From Chloroflexota bacterium (GTDB lineage: Bacteria; Chloroflexota; Anaerolineae; UBA1429), in contig JAAYDC010000029.1 of assembly GCA_012729455.1 (NCBI GenBank), forward strand, positions 79,174 to 143,173: a stretch of 64,000 nt of DNA. Reading direction: 5' to 3'. The notes beneath the pieces are model-generated. The model was given only the letters and a program-made list of their open reading frames with translations, did no database searches and had not been told where the DNA came from. Positions 33,269 through 42,275 of this stretch are shown piece after piece. Both the position numbers and the translations under genes were made by a program. How positions within the stretch are numbered: position 1 is the stretch's first letter; every line of letters starts with the position of its first letter.

Positions 33269-34413
33269 TGGATAGCCGCACACGCGCGCGTACCGCCATC
33301 GCCGGAGGGGTGCCCGACAAGGTGCCCCTCGGCGATTTCGCTATCGATTTCGATACCGCCGAGCGTATCCTGGGGCGCTCGACCTACCACCGCGCCAAAG
33401 CGCGCTGCATGCAGGCCTACTGGGAGGGCCGCCGCGACGAGGTCGTGCAGTCTCTGATCGCCGATACTATCGAGCTGTATCAAAAGCTGGATATCTACGA
33501 CATCATCAACCTCGCGAGCATGACGCTGTCGCTGGTGCCGCCCAAGGGGTATCATCCCGAGACGCCCCGCCGGCTTGATGACACTACCTGGGAATATGCC
33601 GACGGCCGGGTGCTGAAATACTCGCCCCTCACCGCGGATTTGACGCTGGTATATGATCCGGCGCAGTGGACGCGGCCGCTATCTGAAGATGACTTTCCGC
33701 TCGACCCGCCCTATACCCCGCCCGACCCGAGCTGTTACGAGCTGGTAGAAGCGGTGACGGCCGCCTTTGCCGGCGAGCGCTACCTGCTGGGGCCTTTCCC
33801 GTCGGCGCCGCAGTGGCCCCCTTTGGGCGATATGGAGCGCTCGCTGGTGGAGCTGGCCGAACGCCCCGAGCTGGCCGAGCGCGCCCTGCAGAGCTCGCTG
33901 GCCGCAGCAGCCAAAGCGCAGGCGGCGTGGCGCAACCCGGGCTACGACGGCACGCTGGATGGCACCGACTGGGCGTTCAAATCGGGCACCTTTATGTCGC
34001 CTAGAGCCTGGTGGCGATTTTGCCAGCCGGCGCTGGCAGCCAATGTGGCAGCCGCTCATCGGGCAGGCCTCCAGTGGGTGCAGCACGCCTGCGGCAACAA
34101 CTGGAGCATCCTCGAGGGGATGATCGAGGCGGGCGTGGATTGCTACCAGTCGATCCAGGGAACCGCCGATATGGATCTGGCAAGGGTGCGGGAGGCTGCC
34201 GCCGGGCGCATGGCCCTGTGGGGCGGCGTGCCGGTCGAGCTGCTGGTAGATGGCACCCCTGCCGAGGTGCGCGCCGCCGTATGCGCCGCCATGCAATCCG
34301 CCAAAGCGGGCGGCGGCTTTATCCTGGGGGCATCCCACTCGATCGCGGTGGGCACCAAATACGACAACTTTATGGCGATGCTGGACGAGTTCGCCGCCAC
34401 ACGCGACTATTAG
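33268..34413 (+). CDS. Uroporphyrinogen-decarboxylase-like family protein
   Basis: 381 residues from ATG 33268, overlapping the upstream stop. It has the UroD/MtaA-type barrel with an HACGNN motif near residue 273, where corrinoid-dependent methyltransferases of this fold bind zinc, and a family-like C-terminus (FILGASHSIAVGTKYDNFMAML). True HemE is unlikely because of its divergence and neighbourhood. Members of this broad family in CAZyme-like operons are common and uncharacterised. Confidence 0.75.
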   Translation: MDSRTRARTAIAGGVPDKVPLGDFAIDFDTAERILGRSTYHRAKARCMQAYWEGRRDEVVQSLIADTIELYQKLDIYDIINLASMTLSLVPPKGYHPETPRRLDDTTWEYADGRVLKYSPLTADLTLVYDPAQWTRPLSEDDFPLDPPYTPPDPSCYELVEAVTAAFAGERYLLGPFPSAPQWPPLGDMERSLVELAERPELAERALQSSLAAAAKAQAAWRNPGYDGTLDGTDWAFKSGTFMSPRAWWRFCQPALAANVAAAHRAGLQWVQHACGNNWSILEGMIEAGVDCYQSIQGTADMDLARVREAAAGRMALWGGVPVELLVDGTPAEVRAAVCAAMQSAKAGGGFILGASHSIAVGTKYDNFMAMLDEFAATRDY

Positions 34414-34421
34414 GAGGCCTG

Positions 34422-36599
34422 ATGCAGACACTCCCTCAAACCTCGGAGCGTCCCGCGCTCGTCTACGAGCACTTTCCGAGCGTCTGGCAGGGTATCATCT
34501 GGCGCAACTGGGGGCTGGTGCCCGCCGAGCGCCTCGCCAGGGCACTTGCCACCGATGAAGCCTCTGTGCGCGCCGCGGCGGCTGAGCTGGGGCTGGATCC
34601 TGAGCGCGAGGCCGACCCGACCTGGATGACGCGCGGGTATCTCTCGATAATCCGCCACAACTGGCACCTTTGCAGTTTTGAGCAGATCCTGACGATGCTC
34701 GAGATCAGTGCTAAAGAGCTGGCCTTTATCCTCAAAGAGGATGACTTTATGTGGCACAAGATGGGCTATCTCAAGCCGACCGTGTGCGATAACCTCTACC
34801 GCGCGTTGACGCCCGCGGAGCGCGCACGCACGCGTGAGATCGCGGCGCAGCTCGCGCAGGAGCTGCCCGAGCGCCCTGACGAGAACGCCTTTGCGTTTAT
34901 CGCGCCCTTTATGCAGCCCACCGCGGAATGTGACCGCCCCGCCGCAGCCGCCGAGCCGGCAGAGATCGCCGCAGGGGGCCTGCGCACGGTCTATTCGTAT
35001 TTCGCGCTGTATGGCGACCCGCTGATGAACCCCGAGCTGGATCCCTTCCCCGAACGCCTTTTGGCTGAATACACGCGCTGCGGGGTCAAGGGGGTTTGGC
35101 TGCAGGGGCTCCTGTATCAGCTGACCGAATTTTCCTTTGATCCAAGCCTCTCGGCGGGCTATAAGCAGCGCCAGCAGGCCTTGCGCGAGCTCACCGAACG
35201 CGCCGCGCGCTATGGCATCGGCGTGTACCTGTACCTCAACGAGCCGCGCGCCATGAACGAGTCCTTTTTCGCGCGCTACCCCGAGCTGCGCGGCACACGC
35301 GAGGGCGACTTTTGGGCGATGTGCACCAGCCAGCCCGAGACCAAACGCTACCTCGAAGAGGCCATGCGCAGCCTGTGCGCGGCGGTGCCAAAGCTGGCCG
35401 GATTCTTTACCATCAGCATGTCCGAGAACCTCACCAACTGCTACTCGCGCCCTGGCGACGGCCGCCTCTGCCCGCACTGTGCCGCGCGGCCGCCCGAAGA
35501 GGTGGTGGCCGAGGTCAACAACCTTCTGGCGCGCGGGGCACATGCTGCCAACCCGAACGTTCGGGCGATCGCCTGGAACTGGGCTTGGGGCGAGACCTGG
35601 GCGGCCAAAATTCCGGCGCTCCTGAGCGAGGGACAGATCGTGCAGTGCACCAGCGAAAACCGCCTGCGCACCGAGATAGCCGGCGTGGTGGGCGAAGTGC
35701 ACGATTACAGCCTCTCGCAGATCGGGCCGGGGCCGGTGGCACGCGAGCTGTGGCAGGCGGCGCACAAGGCCGGGCACGAGACCTGCGCCAAGGTGCAGTT
35801 CAACAACACCTGGGAGCTCTCGGCGATCCCCTGGCTGCCCGTCTTTGAGCAGGTGGCGCGCCATGTCGCCAATCTGCGTGAGTTGGGGGTGCAGCACCTG
35901 CAGCTTTCGTGGACCCTGGGCGGGTATCCATCGCCGGTGCTGCGCATGGCCAACCAGCTGATGGCAGGCGAGGGCGATGTGCACAGCTTTATGCGGGCGT
36001 GGCTGGGCGATGATCTGGGCGAGGTGGCGGATCATGCCCAGGCGGCCATCTCAGCCGGCTGGCGCGAATTCCCCTTTAACATCGGTGTGGTGTACACCGC
36101 GCCGATGAACTATGGCCCGCAGGCGCCCTTTTTCATGCAGCCAACCGGCTGGCGCGCCACCATGATCGGCTTTCCCTATGACGACCTGGATACCTGGCGC
36201 GCGATCTATCCGCGCGAGGTGTTTGCCGCACAGCTGGAAAAAGTGGTAGATGGCTGGCGCACGGGAGTGAATTTGCTCAAGACGCGCCTGGGCGAGAACC
36301 CCGAGTTCGATGACTTGGCCACCCTGGCAGAGGCCGGCTTGTGCCATCTGGCGAGCACCTGGCATCAGATACGCTGGGTGATGGCGCGCGACCGCTGGCT
36401 GGCCGGCGAAGAAGGCGCACGCTCCGAGCTGCGCGGCATCATCGCCGAGGAGCGCACGGTGGTGCAGCGCATCATCACCCTCAGGGTGCAGGATGCGCGC
36501 ATCGGCTATGAGGCCAGCAACCACTATTACTATACCCAGCAGGATCTGGCGGAAAAGCTGGTCAACCTGGCCTGGTGTGACGCCAAACTGCAGCCGTAA
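34422..36599 (+). CDS. Large glycoside-hydrolase-like (GH20/DUF4838-like barrel) protein with N-terminal helical repeats
   Basis: 725 residues from ATG 34422 (AGGAGG upstream). Residues about 22-58 and 73-107 form two similar short helical units (WRNWGLVPAERLARAL, RHNWHLCSFEQILTML). From about 185 a TIM-barrel-like region follows: YGDPLMNPELDPFPERLLAE, GVKGVWLQGLLYQL, IGVYLYLNEPRAMN, then FFTISMSENLTNCYSR with RLCPHC, and AIAWNWAWGETW. The order of motifs recalls GH20-like or DUF4838 proteins. No signal peptide, so a cytoplasmic substrate. Active-site residues cannot be assigned with confidence. Its N-terminal unit is also found in the next gene. Confidence 0.65.
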   Translation: MQTLPQTSERPALVYEHFPSVWQGIIWRNWGLVPAERLARALATDEASVRAAAAELGLDPEREADPTWMTRGYLSIIRHNWHLCSFEQILTMLEISAKELAFILKEDDFMWHKMGYLKPTVCDNLYRALTPAERARTREIAAQLAQELPERPDENAFAFIAPFMQPTAECDRPAAAAEPAEIAAGGLRTVYSYFALYGDPLMNPELDPFPERLLAEYTRCGVKGVWLQGLLYQLTEFSFDPSLSAGYKQRQQALRELTERAARYGIGVYLYLNEPRAMNESFFARYPELRGTREGDFWAMCTSQPETKRYLEEAMRSLCAAVPKLAGFFTISMSENLTNCYSRPGDGRLCPHCAARPPEEVVAEVNNLLARGAHAANPNVRAIAWNWAWGETWAAKIPALLSEGQIVQCTSENRLRTEIAGVVGEVHDYSLSQIGPGPVARELWQAAHKAGHETCAKVQFNNTWELSAIPWLPVFEQVARHVANLRELGVQHLQLSWTLGGYPSPVLRMANQLMAGEGDVHSFMRAWLGDDLGEVADHAQAAISAGWREFPFNIGVVYTAPMNYGPQAPFFMQPTGWRATMIGFPYDDLDTWRAIYPREVFAAQLEKVVDGWRTGVNLLKTRLGENPEFDDLATLAEAGLCHLASTWHQIRWVMARDRWLAGEEGARSELRGIIAEERTVVQRIITLRVQDARIGYEASNHYYYTQQDLAEKLVNLAWCDAKLQP

Positions 36600-36608
36600 G
36601 GAGCGCTC

Positions 36609-37969
36609 ATGAGCGACGACGTGCGGCATCTGATTGCCCCGCATCTGGCAGTGCTGCTGCGCCAGTGGAACCGTCTGCCGTTGGCAGTTTTGGCGGCATT
36701 GCTCGAGGCAACCCCCGCTGAGGTGCTGGCCGAGGGCGAGCGCCTGGGGCTGCCGGCGTGGCAGGAACCGTCCGCACCTGAGCCCCTGCGCGAGCTCACC
36801 ACCACCGAATGGCGCCGCACGCAAAGCTACCGCGCTATGCGCGCCGAGCTGTGGCCCGCCCGCGACCCCGACCGCAGGCTGGCGGCCCTGCAGAGCGCCC
36901 TCGAACGCGCCGAGAACATCACGCTCAAGAACACCGCCGCCGAGGCCCTGCGCAAGGCCGCAGAAACCGCCATCCGCGAGCTGGAGGCGGTCATCGCGGC
37001 GGTGCGGGAGCTGCCCGATCTGCCCATCCCCGGCAGCGACGGCCTGCAGGAAGCCCTGCTCGAGCGCATGGCCTACTATCGCCGGCTGGTCTCGCGCACC
37101 TATGCGCCGTACATCGGGCGCGCCGAGGTGGCGGAGGCCTTTCGTGCCCTGGGGGTGCGTGAGGGCGGCATCCTGCTGGTGCATTCGGCCTATGCCAGCC
37201 TGGGCAACGTGCTGGGCGGGGCGGAGGCGGTGATCGCCGGACTGCACGACGTGCTGGACGCGGACGGCACGCTGGTGCTGCCGACCCTCAGCCAGCGCCG
37301 TTTCGCCAAGGTCTATCAGGAGTGGCACCTCGACCGGCCTTCCGATACCGGCTACCTGACGGAATACTTTAGGCATCTGCCGGGCGTGCTGCGCTCCGAC
37401 CAGGCCACCCATTCGGTGGCGGCGCAAGGACCGTTGGCCTATGAGCTGACCCGCGAGCACGGCGCGTGGGGCGGCCGCGAGCGCGTCTTTGGCGCAAGCG
37501 CCTTTGCGCGTTCCTCGCCCTGGCAAAAGATGATCGACCGCGGCGGCCAGGTGGCATTCATCGGCGTGGATATGAACTCGAACACAAGCACCTGATCGAA
37601 TCGCAGCTGGTCGAGCGGAAGCTGGCGGCCATCGCCGATGATCAAGTGCGCGAACAGTTCCGCGCACAGCTGTGGCAGCATTACCAGTACGACGAGTTGG
37701 TGCGCGGCAGCGATGCGGACGTGTGGCCCTTTTATGACGGCAACCAGATGGCCGCGCGCCTCGACGAGCTGGGGCTCCTGCGCCGCGGGCAGCTCGGGAA
37801 CGCTGCGCTCCTGTGCCTCGACCTGGCGTCTATGGCACAGGCGACCCTGCGCGAGCTGGAAGCCAACCCGGCCGTGTGGTTCAAGGGACGCGCGCTCGAG
37901 TGGCTGGAGGCAACCGCCAGGGCTAGTACTGCAGCGGACGATCGGCCAGCAGCATCCCCGCCCAGCTGA
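36609..37969 (+). pseudogene. AAC(3)/FrbF-type antibiotic_NAT-like acetyltransferase with extra N-terminal domain, frameshifted
   Basis: From ATG 36609 (AAGGAG upstream) residues 12-49 repeat the helical unit of the preceding gene, followed by a helical linker and, from about 155, an AAC(3)-type acetyltransferase domain (GGILLVHSAYASLGNVLGG, GTLVLPTLSQRRFAKV, DQATHSVAAQGPLAYEL, FIGVDMNSNTST). The frame then hits TGA at 37592. Another frame resumes at once with HLIESQLVERKLAAIA and runs to 37969. Comparison with the family suggests that ACCCACCTG collapsed to ACCTG, a four-base slippage. The corrected length is about 455 residues. The fold acetylates amino groups of sugars; resistance is not implied. 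Confidence 0.75.
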
Positions 37970-39275
37970 CCACTTCAGGGTGGTGCTCGTAGGCATAGCT
38001 CGGGCTGAGGTTGATTAACGTGGGCAGCAGCTCACGCGAAGCGGGCAGCCCGGGAGGATCGGGAATCTCGCTGTGATAGGTGTAAAACCCCGCCACACAC
38101 CAGGTGGCCCAACCGCGCTGGCAGGGCGGATCCCCAAGCAGCCAACGGATCGCCAGTTTGGCAGCCTGGGCGTGCAGGGCGCGGTCGGTAACGGCGATAT
38201 AGCTGCGCTCCTGCAGGCCGATGAAGGGCGCCAGGCTCGTCACCGGGTATACGCTGGGCGCGCCTCCGACCCGCGCGAGGATATCCAGCCCGCACAGGCC
38301 CAGCTGCACGTCTCCCTCGCCGCTGTTGACCCGCTGCGCCACCTCGGCCTCGCCCGGCAGCAGCACCGGCTGGTTGGCCAGCATACGCTTGAACCACTCG
38401 CAGGCGGCATCCGGGCAGCCCTTACTGAGCTTTAACGGCGCGCCATAGCGCGCCACATAGTCGGCCTCGAGCTGGTCGGCCTCCTGGCTGAGCGCCACCA
38501 GCAGGTTGAGGCTGCGCGCCGAGGCCCGCGGATCAGCCAGCGCCACCCTTGCCTGCCAGGCCGGCTCGGTCAGTTCCCACCAGCTGGCGGGGCTGGGCCA
38601 GGACAGCTTGGGGTTGTGCACCCAGAGGTAAGGTGTCCAGTGATGCGTGAGCAAACCCTCCTGCTCGGCGCCGGCCAGCACCTCAGCCTGGTCGGGAGGG
38701 ATCCAGGTCCACAAACGCCCCTGCTGGGTGAGCGCCCAGGCGTCGCCCGGGTCGGAATAGAGCACCAGGTCGGCGCCGCGCGTGCCGGAGGCGGCATCAT
38801 CCGCCAACTGCAGGGCAATGTCCTGGCTATCGGCCACCATACCCTCGGCGCTGAACCCTTCGGTGCTGCGCGCCAAGGATTCCAGGGCTGTGAGGGCGCG
38901 CCCGCTATCGGCATACAGGAACACCTGCCCCTCGGCCAGGCCGCCCGCCAGCAGATCGTCATAGCTGGCAGGGGCAGGCTCGATCAAGCCGGCTTTCTCA
39001 GCCCAGGCACGCGCCTCCGGGGCGACGGTAGGGATCTCTTCCCGCAAGGGTTCGGGTGTGCGGGTGGGAACGGCGGTGATGTACACTGTCGGCCAGGGAG
39101 TTTCGGTGGGCGTTGCGCTGGGCTCAATCGTGGGCGTGGCCGTCGGCTGGTTGCGCAGATCCAGGGGCGGCAGCGGTCCCTCAACCGGCAGCGGCTGACA
39201 GGCGCCCAACAGGGCAGCGCACGCCGCGATGGCGGCAAGCAACCCGGCAAAGCGCAAAGGGCATTTATGCGGCAT
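37923..39275 (-). CDS. Extracellular solute-binding lipoprotein
   Basis: 450 residues from ATG 39275. Signal peptide with lipobox LLGAC (lipid-modified C26), then a Pro/Thr-rich linker of about 50 residues (TATPTIEPSATPTETPWP), then a type-II-like binding protein: YDDLLAGGLAEGQVFLYADS, WWELTEPAWQARVALADPRA, and a tail with AIRWLLGDPPCQRGW. It resembles iron or polyamine binding proteins of ABC importers, but no permease genes flank it. Overlaps the end of the AAC(3)-like frame on the other strand by 47 bases. Confidence 0.75.
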   Translation of the reverse strand: MPHKCPLRFAGLLAAIAACAALLGACQPLPVEGPLPPLDLRNQPTATPTIEPSATPTETPWPTVYITAVPTRTPEPLREEIPTVAPEARAWAEKAGLIEPAPASYDDLLAGGLAEGQVFLYADSGRALTALESLARSTEGFSAEGMVADSQDIALQLADDAASGTRGADLVLYSDPGDAWALTQQGRLWTWIPPDQAEVLAGAEQEGLLTHHWTPYLWVHNPKLSWPSPASWWELTEPAWQARVALADPRASARSLNLLVALSQEADQLEADYVARYGAPLKLSKGCPDAACEWFKRMLANQPVLLPGEAEVAQRVNSGEGDVQLGLCGLDILARVGGAPSVYPVTSLAPFIGLQERSYIAVTDRALHAQAAKLAIRWLLGDPPCQRGWATWCVAGFYTYHSEIPDPPGLPASRELLPTLINLSPSYAYEHHPEVVSWAGMLLADRPLQY

Positions 39276-39472
39276 TAAAGGATACAATCCGGATAATATG
39301 TAAATACGGGTGACACGCCCCGCGATCGGCGTTTGGCGAGGGTATCTTAACACGTCCGGATGGGGAGCCAAAATGGCCGATCTTTCGCGCACTGGCTGAT
39401 TCGGCGGATGACCGCGACCCGCGTTGCCCCAGGGGACAACATCTGGGCGCAACAGGTTACGGGATAAAGCGC

Positions 39473-39498
39473 GAGCGCCGGCGGGTTCGCCGGCGCTC
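39473..39498 (-). terminator. GC-rich hairpin after FAD oxidoreductase gene
   Basis: Perfect 11-base-pair stem (GAGCGCCGGCG and its complement) with a four-base loop, starting eight bases after the oxidoreductase stop on the minus strand. Only a short TTT follows, so termination strength is uncertain. Confidence 0.5.
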
Positions 39499-39505
39499 GG
39501 GTGTG

Positions 39506-40819
39506 TTACGGCGCGGGGGTGATGCCTAGGCGTTCGAGAATGCGCTCGCCGGCCTCGCGTCCAGAGACGACGGCATAGTTCATGCCTCTATCTTGCGGGT
39601 AAATCTGCGCCATGCAGGCCAGCCACAGGTTGCGGACGGGCGTCTCGGGCGGCGGCAAAAGCTGCGAATAGTTGCGCACGATCACCGGCTGGGTATAACG
39701 CGCGCGCCAGTCCCACAGGTTTTTCACCCAGCTACGCTCAAAGCCGGGGTAGATCGTCTGCAGGTGCGGCAGATATTCGTCGAGCAGCTCCTCGGCGCTT
39801 TTGGCGTATGAAGGCTCGGTGTGCGCCAGATAGCGTGAGATATAGACCAGATGCGCGCCACCATAGATCTCGGACCGCTGCATGTTGGTGTGTTCGATGA
39901 TGCCGGTAAAGGGCATCTCCTGCACGCCGATGTTGAGCCAGTAGGTATCCGAGAGTTTGCGGTCGAGCTGCATCGTCAGGCAGACGTTGGCGAGGTAGTC
40001 GATCTGCCCGAGGCGCGCGCGGTAATCGGCCGGCAGATCAGGGGCGATCGAGAGCAACACATCGGGCGCGGTGGTGACGAGCACCTGGTCGTAAGCCTCG
40101 TCGCCGGCAGCCGTGCGCACCCCGGTAGCCTGGCCGTCCGCACTGAGCACGCGCTCGACAGGGGTATTGAGCTCGATGCGCACCCCGCGGCGGCGCAGCT
40201 CGGCTTCCCAGGCCTCGAGCGCCTGACCAAACCCGCCGCGCAGGTAGCCGAGGCGTTCTTCCTGGCCCTTGCCGCGCGAGCTGCCGCGCAGTTTGAGCTT
40301 GTTCCAGATCCACACGGCCGAGATCTGGTCGGCATAGGCGCCGAATTTGGCGCGGATGAGCGGTTCCCAGACCACCCGATAGGTGTTTTCGCCGACCTGC
40401 CTGATCAGCCATTCGCGCGCGGTGAGGTTCTCCAGCGGCTGCCAGTCGCCCAGTGAGGCTGACCGCAGGTAAAGTATCCCCAGGCGTATTCGTTCAAAAA
40501 AGCTGATGCGCGTAAAGCGCAAGAGGTCGATCGGTGTTGAGAGGCGGTACGTGCGTCCGGCATAGTACGAGTTATTGGTGGGCAACCACTCAAAGCGGTC
40601 GATCAGCCCCATGCGCTCGATGACATCCACCATGGCGGTATCGCTGGTAAAGAGGTGGTGGTAAAAGCGCTCGAGCAGCACGCCATCGACGCGAAACGAG
40701 GCCGCGAGGCCGCCCAGGGTGGCTTCGCTCTCATAGAGGGTGACCTCGACGCCCTGCGCGCTGAGGGTATCCGCCGCGCTCATGCCGGTAATCCCGCCGC
40801 CTACAATCGCTGCTCGCAT
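39506..40819 (-). CDS. NAD(P)/FAD-dependent amine-oxidase-type oxidoreductase
   Basis: 437 residues with an N-terminal dinucleotide-binding fold (AAIVGGGITGMSAADTLSAQG, then LYESEATLGGLAASF) and a C-terminal FAD segment (YPQDRGMNYAVVSGREAGERI). It belongs to the protoporphyrinogen-oxidase/phytoene-desaturase-like superfamily; the central FYHHLF and WGQ-less middle give no specific substrate. Proteins of this group often act in sugar-nucleotide or polyprenyl pathways in Chloroflexota. Single gene, with a hairpin just downstream. Confidence 0.8.
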   Translation of the reverse strand: MRAAIVGGGITGMSAADTLSAQGVEVTLYESEATLGGLAASFRVDGVLLERFYHHLFTSDTAMVDVIERMGLIDRFEWLPTNNSYYAGRTYRLSTPIDLLRFTRISFFERIRLGILYLRSASLGDWQPLENLTAREWLIRQVGENTYRVVWEPLIRAKFGAYADQISAVWIWNKLKLRGSSRGKGQEERLGYLRGGFGQALEAWEAELRRRGVRIELNTPVERVLSADGQATGVRTAAGDEAYDQVLVTTAPDVLLSIAPDLPADYRARLGQIDYLANVCLTMQLDRKLSDTYWLNIGVQEMPFTGIIEHTNMQRSEIYGGAHLVYISRYLAHTEPSYAKSAEELLDEYLPHLQTIYPGFERSWVKNLWDWRARYTQPVIVRNYSQLLPPPETPVRNLWLACMAQIYPQDRGMNYAVVSGREAGERILERLGITPAP

Positions 40820-40886
40820 AGCGCCTCCGTGCCAAGTGATAAGTAAGTTTAGCGTGCGCCCGGCGGTGCGTCAAACGCGCTGGCCC

Positions 40887-40915
40887 TTGCGCCCGCCGCG
40901 ATTGGCGCGCATAAT
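40887..40915 (+). promoter_or_regulatory. Possible promoter for the uronate-isomerase-like/pepF operon
   Basis: TTGCGC at 40887-40892 and CATAAT at 40910-40915, separated by 17 bases, 32 bases before the ATG at 40948. The spacer is GC-rich, so this is a moderate prediction. Confidence 0.4.
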
Positions 40916-40947
40916 GCGGCAGAGCACCTGAAAGGAAATATTTCCCC

Positions 40948-42264
40948 ATGAACCACGCCCTCATATCCGAGATTTTCGGCCAGTTGGACGCCCTGCCGAT
41001 CGTGGATATCCACACCCACGTGCAATTCAACCAGCCCAATGCGTGCAATATCGGCGATATCCTCAGCTACCACTATTACACTGAGCTGTACAACTCGGCC
41101 GAGTTCCAGGATGGAGCCCTGCCGCTGGGCGACCCGGAGGCGCTCACGAGGGTGCTCTTCAAGGGGCTCAGGCTGATCAAGAACACTGTGCAGTATGATT
41201 GGCTGATGGCCATCGGGCGCGATTTTCTCGGCCTGGAGGCCAGCGACTGGCAGCCCGAGTGCTGGCGCAAGGTCTTTGATCGCTCCTGCGAGGTGATGGG
41301 ACGTGCCGAGTGGGTTGGGGAGCTGCTCGAGCAGGCCAACATCGTGCGGGTGTACCTGACCAACTCGTACGACGACGACCTCTCCGGCCTCAACCGCAGC
41401 CTCTATACCCCCTGCCTGCGCGTCGAGCCCTTCCTGAACGGCATCGAACAGGCTGCCGAGCGCGAGCGCATGAGCGCCTACCTCGGTCAGCCGATCGAGG
41501 TGCCCTGCGATGTGATCGCCGCGCTGGATATCGCACTGGATTCGTTCAGCGAGTACAGCCTGGGATATGTGGCGGCTTCACTGGCGCCTAATGTGCGCAC
41601 CTGGCAAGTCGCCGCCGAGGACGCCGAGCGCCTGATGCGCCGACTGATCGAGGGCGGCAGCTGGTCGGACGACGACCGCGCTGCCTGGCAAGCCTATACC
41701 ATGGGGCGCATCGCCGAAGCCTGCCGCGCGCGCAATCTGCCGTTTCACCTGATGGTGGGGGTCGACCGCGCCGCTTACGCTCAGGCGGTGCCCTCGGGCA
41801 GCGACCTGCCCGATTCGATCAGCTCGCTGCGCGGCTATGACTGGCTGTTCAACAGCTTTCCCGAGGTGCGCTTCCCGCTGGCGGTTCTGACGGATACCAC
41901 CGGCCTGGAGCTGGCCTCAGCGGGGTGGATCCGCCACAACGTCTACCCCTCCGGGCACTGGTGGTATGCCAACCAGCCCAGCGAGATCGCCCGCGAGCTG
42001 CGCCGGCGCCTGGATGTGGTGCCGGGCGGCAAGCTGATCGGCTATTTCTCGGATGCCTACTACCTCGAGTTCATCCTGCCGAAATTCCGCATGTACAAGT
42101 TCGAGCTGGCCACGGTGCTGGCCGAGCGCGTCGAGCGCAGTCTGCTGCATCCCAACAGCAACCCATTCACCCTGGATGACGCCCTCGAGCTGGGCAACAT
42201 GCTGCTGGTGGATAACCCGCTCTCGATCGTCGGCACGGCTGAATCAGCCCTCAACATCGCCTAA
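40948..42264 (+). CDS. Uronate-isomerase-like amidohydrolase-superfamily protein
   Basis: 438 residues. The N-terminal metal motif H22-x-H24 (PIVDIHTHVQF) and the late pattern YPSGHWWYANQPSEIAREL with YFSDAYYLEF resemble the UxaC (glucuronate isomerase) branch of the amidohydrolase superfamily, which keeps a helical insertion and a terminal aspartate strand. No other hexuronate genes are close. AAAGG lies upstream of ATG 40948. It probably isomerises or hydrolyses a sugar acid or related polar compound; not certain. Confidence 0.7.
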   Translation: MNHALISEIFGQLDALPIVDIHTHVQFNQPNACNIGDILSYHYYTELYNSAEFQDGALPLGDPEALTRVLFKGLRLIKNTVQYDWLMAIGRDFLGLEASDWQPECWRKVFDRSCEVMGRAEWVGELLEQANIVRVYLTNSYDDDLSGLNRSLYTPCLRVEPFLNGIEQAAERERMSAYLGQPIEVPCDVIAALDIALDSFSEYSLGYVAASLAPNVRTWQVAAEDAERLMRRLIEGGSWSDDDRAAWQAYTMGRIAEACRARNLPFHLMVGVDRAAYAQAVPSGSDLPDSISSLRGYDWLFNSFPEVRFPLAVLTDTTGLELASAGWIRHNVYPSGHWWYANQPSEIARELRRRLDVVPGGKLIGYFSDAYYLEFILPKFRMYKFELATVLAERVERSLLHPNSNPFTLDDALELGNMLLVDNPLSIVGTAESALNIA

Positions 42265-42275
42265 AAGGAGCTGTG

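Noticed and set aside
33268..34413. Calling the UroD-like protein hemE
   Set aside because: Divergent sequence with a putative HxC metal motif, and an operon context unrelated to haem.
34410..37667. Long open frames of more than 500 codons on the minus strand opposite the glycosidase-like and AAC(3)-like genes
   Set aside because: They are low-complexity His/Arg/Gly/Ala-rich translations, typical shadows in GC-rich DNA, without motifs; the plus-strand genes have start sites and conserved motifs.
36609..37969. Aminoglycoside resistance gene
   Set aside because: The domain belongs to the broad AAC(3)-like fold, carries an unusual N-terminal module, is frameshifted and lies in a sugar-related operon; nothing shows a resistance role.
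39473..39498. Hairpin as an inverted repeat of a mobile element
   Set aside because: It is a single compact stem with a four-base loop immediately after a stop codon, better explained as a terminator-like structure.
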